Shown here: in pieces, positions 5,708 through 5,821 of the stretch
Numbering within the stretch: position 1 is the stretch's first letter
Layout of the letters: each line of letters opens with the position of its first letter
From: Nitrospirota bacterium
GTDB taxonomy: Bacteria > Nitrospirota > Thermodesulfovibrionia > JACRGW01
Length of the DNA stretch: 5,821 nt
Direction of reading: 5' to 3'
Assembly: GCA_016212195.1 (NCBI GenBank)
Contig: JACRGW010000117.1
Coordinates: 1-5,821, forward strand
Notes under the pieces: model-generated
Seen by the model: only the letters and a program-made list of their open reading frames with translations
What the model was told of the DNA's origin: nothing
Database searches by the model: none
Position numbers and translations under genes: made by a program

Positions 5708-5821
5708 ATGAAGATAGAATATGACCCAGAAAGAGATCTCTTGTATATTTCTTTCTCTGAGGTAGAGAAAAAGGCTGCAGAAACAATTACTGTTACCCCT
5801 GGAGTTCATGCAGACTTTGAC
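5708..5821 (+). CDS. DUF2283-like protein, N-terminal part (runs off right edge)
   Basis: The first 38 codons are visible and open to the window edge. The sequence MKIEYDPERDLLYISFSEVE, followed by ETITVTPGVHADFD, matches the DUF2283 pattern: M-x-I-x-Y-D-x-E-x-D-x-L-Y-I at the start, then a V-x-P-G-V-x-x-D-x-D strand pair. Members are small (about 60-80 residues) single-domain proteins of unknown function, often encoded next to DUF4258 or similar small toxin-like genes. AAAGGAG five bases upstream (5696-5702) is a well-placed SD, much better than that of its partner, so this protein may be made in excess, as expected of an antitoxin. That role is inferred. The C-terminus is outside the window. 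Confidence 0.75.
   Translation, partial: MKIEYDPERDLLYISFSEVEKKAAETITVTPGVHADFD

Noticed and set aside
1..5821. CRISPR array, tRNA, rRNA, insertion sequence or phage genes
   Set aside because: No regularly spaced direct repeats, no tRNA-like cloverleaf, no transposase or phage motifs seen in a manual reading of both strands.

Overview
The window looks like a piece of a bacterial chromosome at moderate GC (low-to-mid 40s per cent by eye). AGG arginine and ATA isoleucine codons are frequent, and Shine-Dalgarno (SD) sequences are strong. Bacterial-type RuvX, MltG, IspG (MEP isoprenoid pathway) and INS-domain ProRS rule out Archaea and suggest a peptidoglycan-bearing bacterium. The overall style fits an uncultured anaerobe of the Nitrospirota or deltaproteobacterial kind, but that placement is a guess.

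Layout. Bases 1-983 hold, on the minus strand, the N-terminal 327 residues of an exported protein made of Ig-like repeats with an exact 103-residue period; it runs off the left edge. Bases 984-1164 are a divergent intergenic region with a candidate promoter for each direction and a perfect 10-bp hairpin that contains the ruvX SD. From 1165 to 5398 a tight plus-strand operon carries ruvX (pre-16S rRNA processing / resolvase-like nuclease), mltG (endolytic murein transglycosylase), ispG (HMBPP synthase) and proS (prolyl-tRNA synthetase). ruvX and mltG overlap by ATGA, and ispG and proS overlap by 22 nt. The only real gap, between mltG and ispG, is filled by a GC-rich imperfect palindrome that looks like a mobile REP/MITE-type unit. 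It supplies the ispG ribosome binding site and creates a four-run G-tract and a 15-codon mini-ORF.

Directly after proS come a 98-aa DUF4258-like gene and, 2 nt later, the start of a DUF2283-like gene cut by the right edge. This pair resembles a small toxin-antitoxin-type module attached to the tail of a housekeeping operon. A 14-bp perfect AT palindrome containing TATAAT covers the proS stop codon just before it.

The four operon genes serve different pathways (rRNA maturation, cell wall, isoprenoids, translation) and are probably linked by shared growth-related expression rather than one biochemical pathway. I see no clear evidence of a wholly new system. The most interesting parts are the repeat-derived translation start of ispG, the SD-containing hairpin before ruvX, and the DUF4258/DUF2283 pair.
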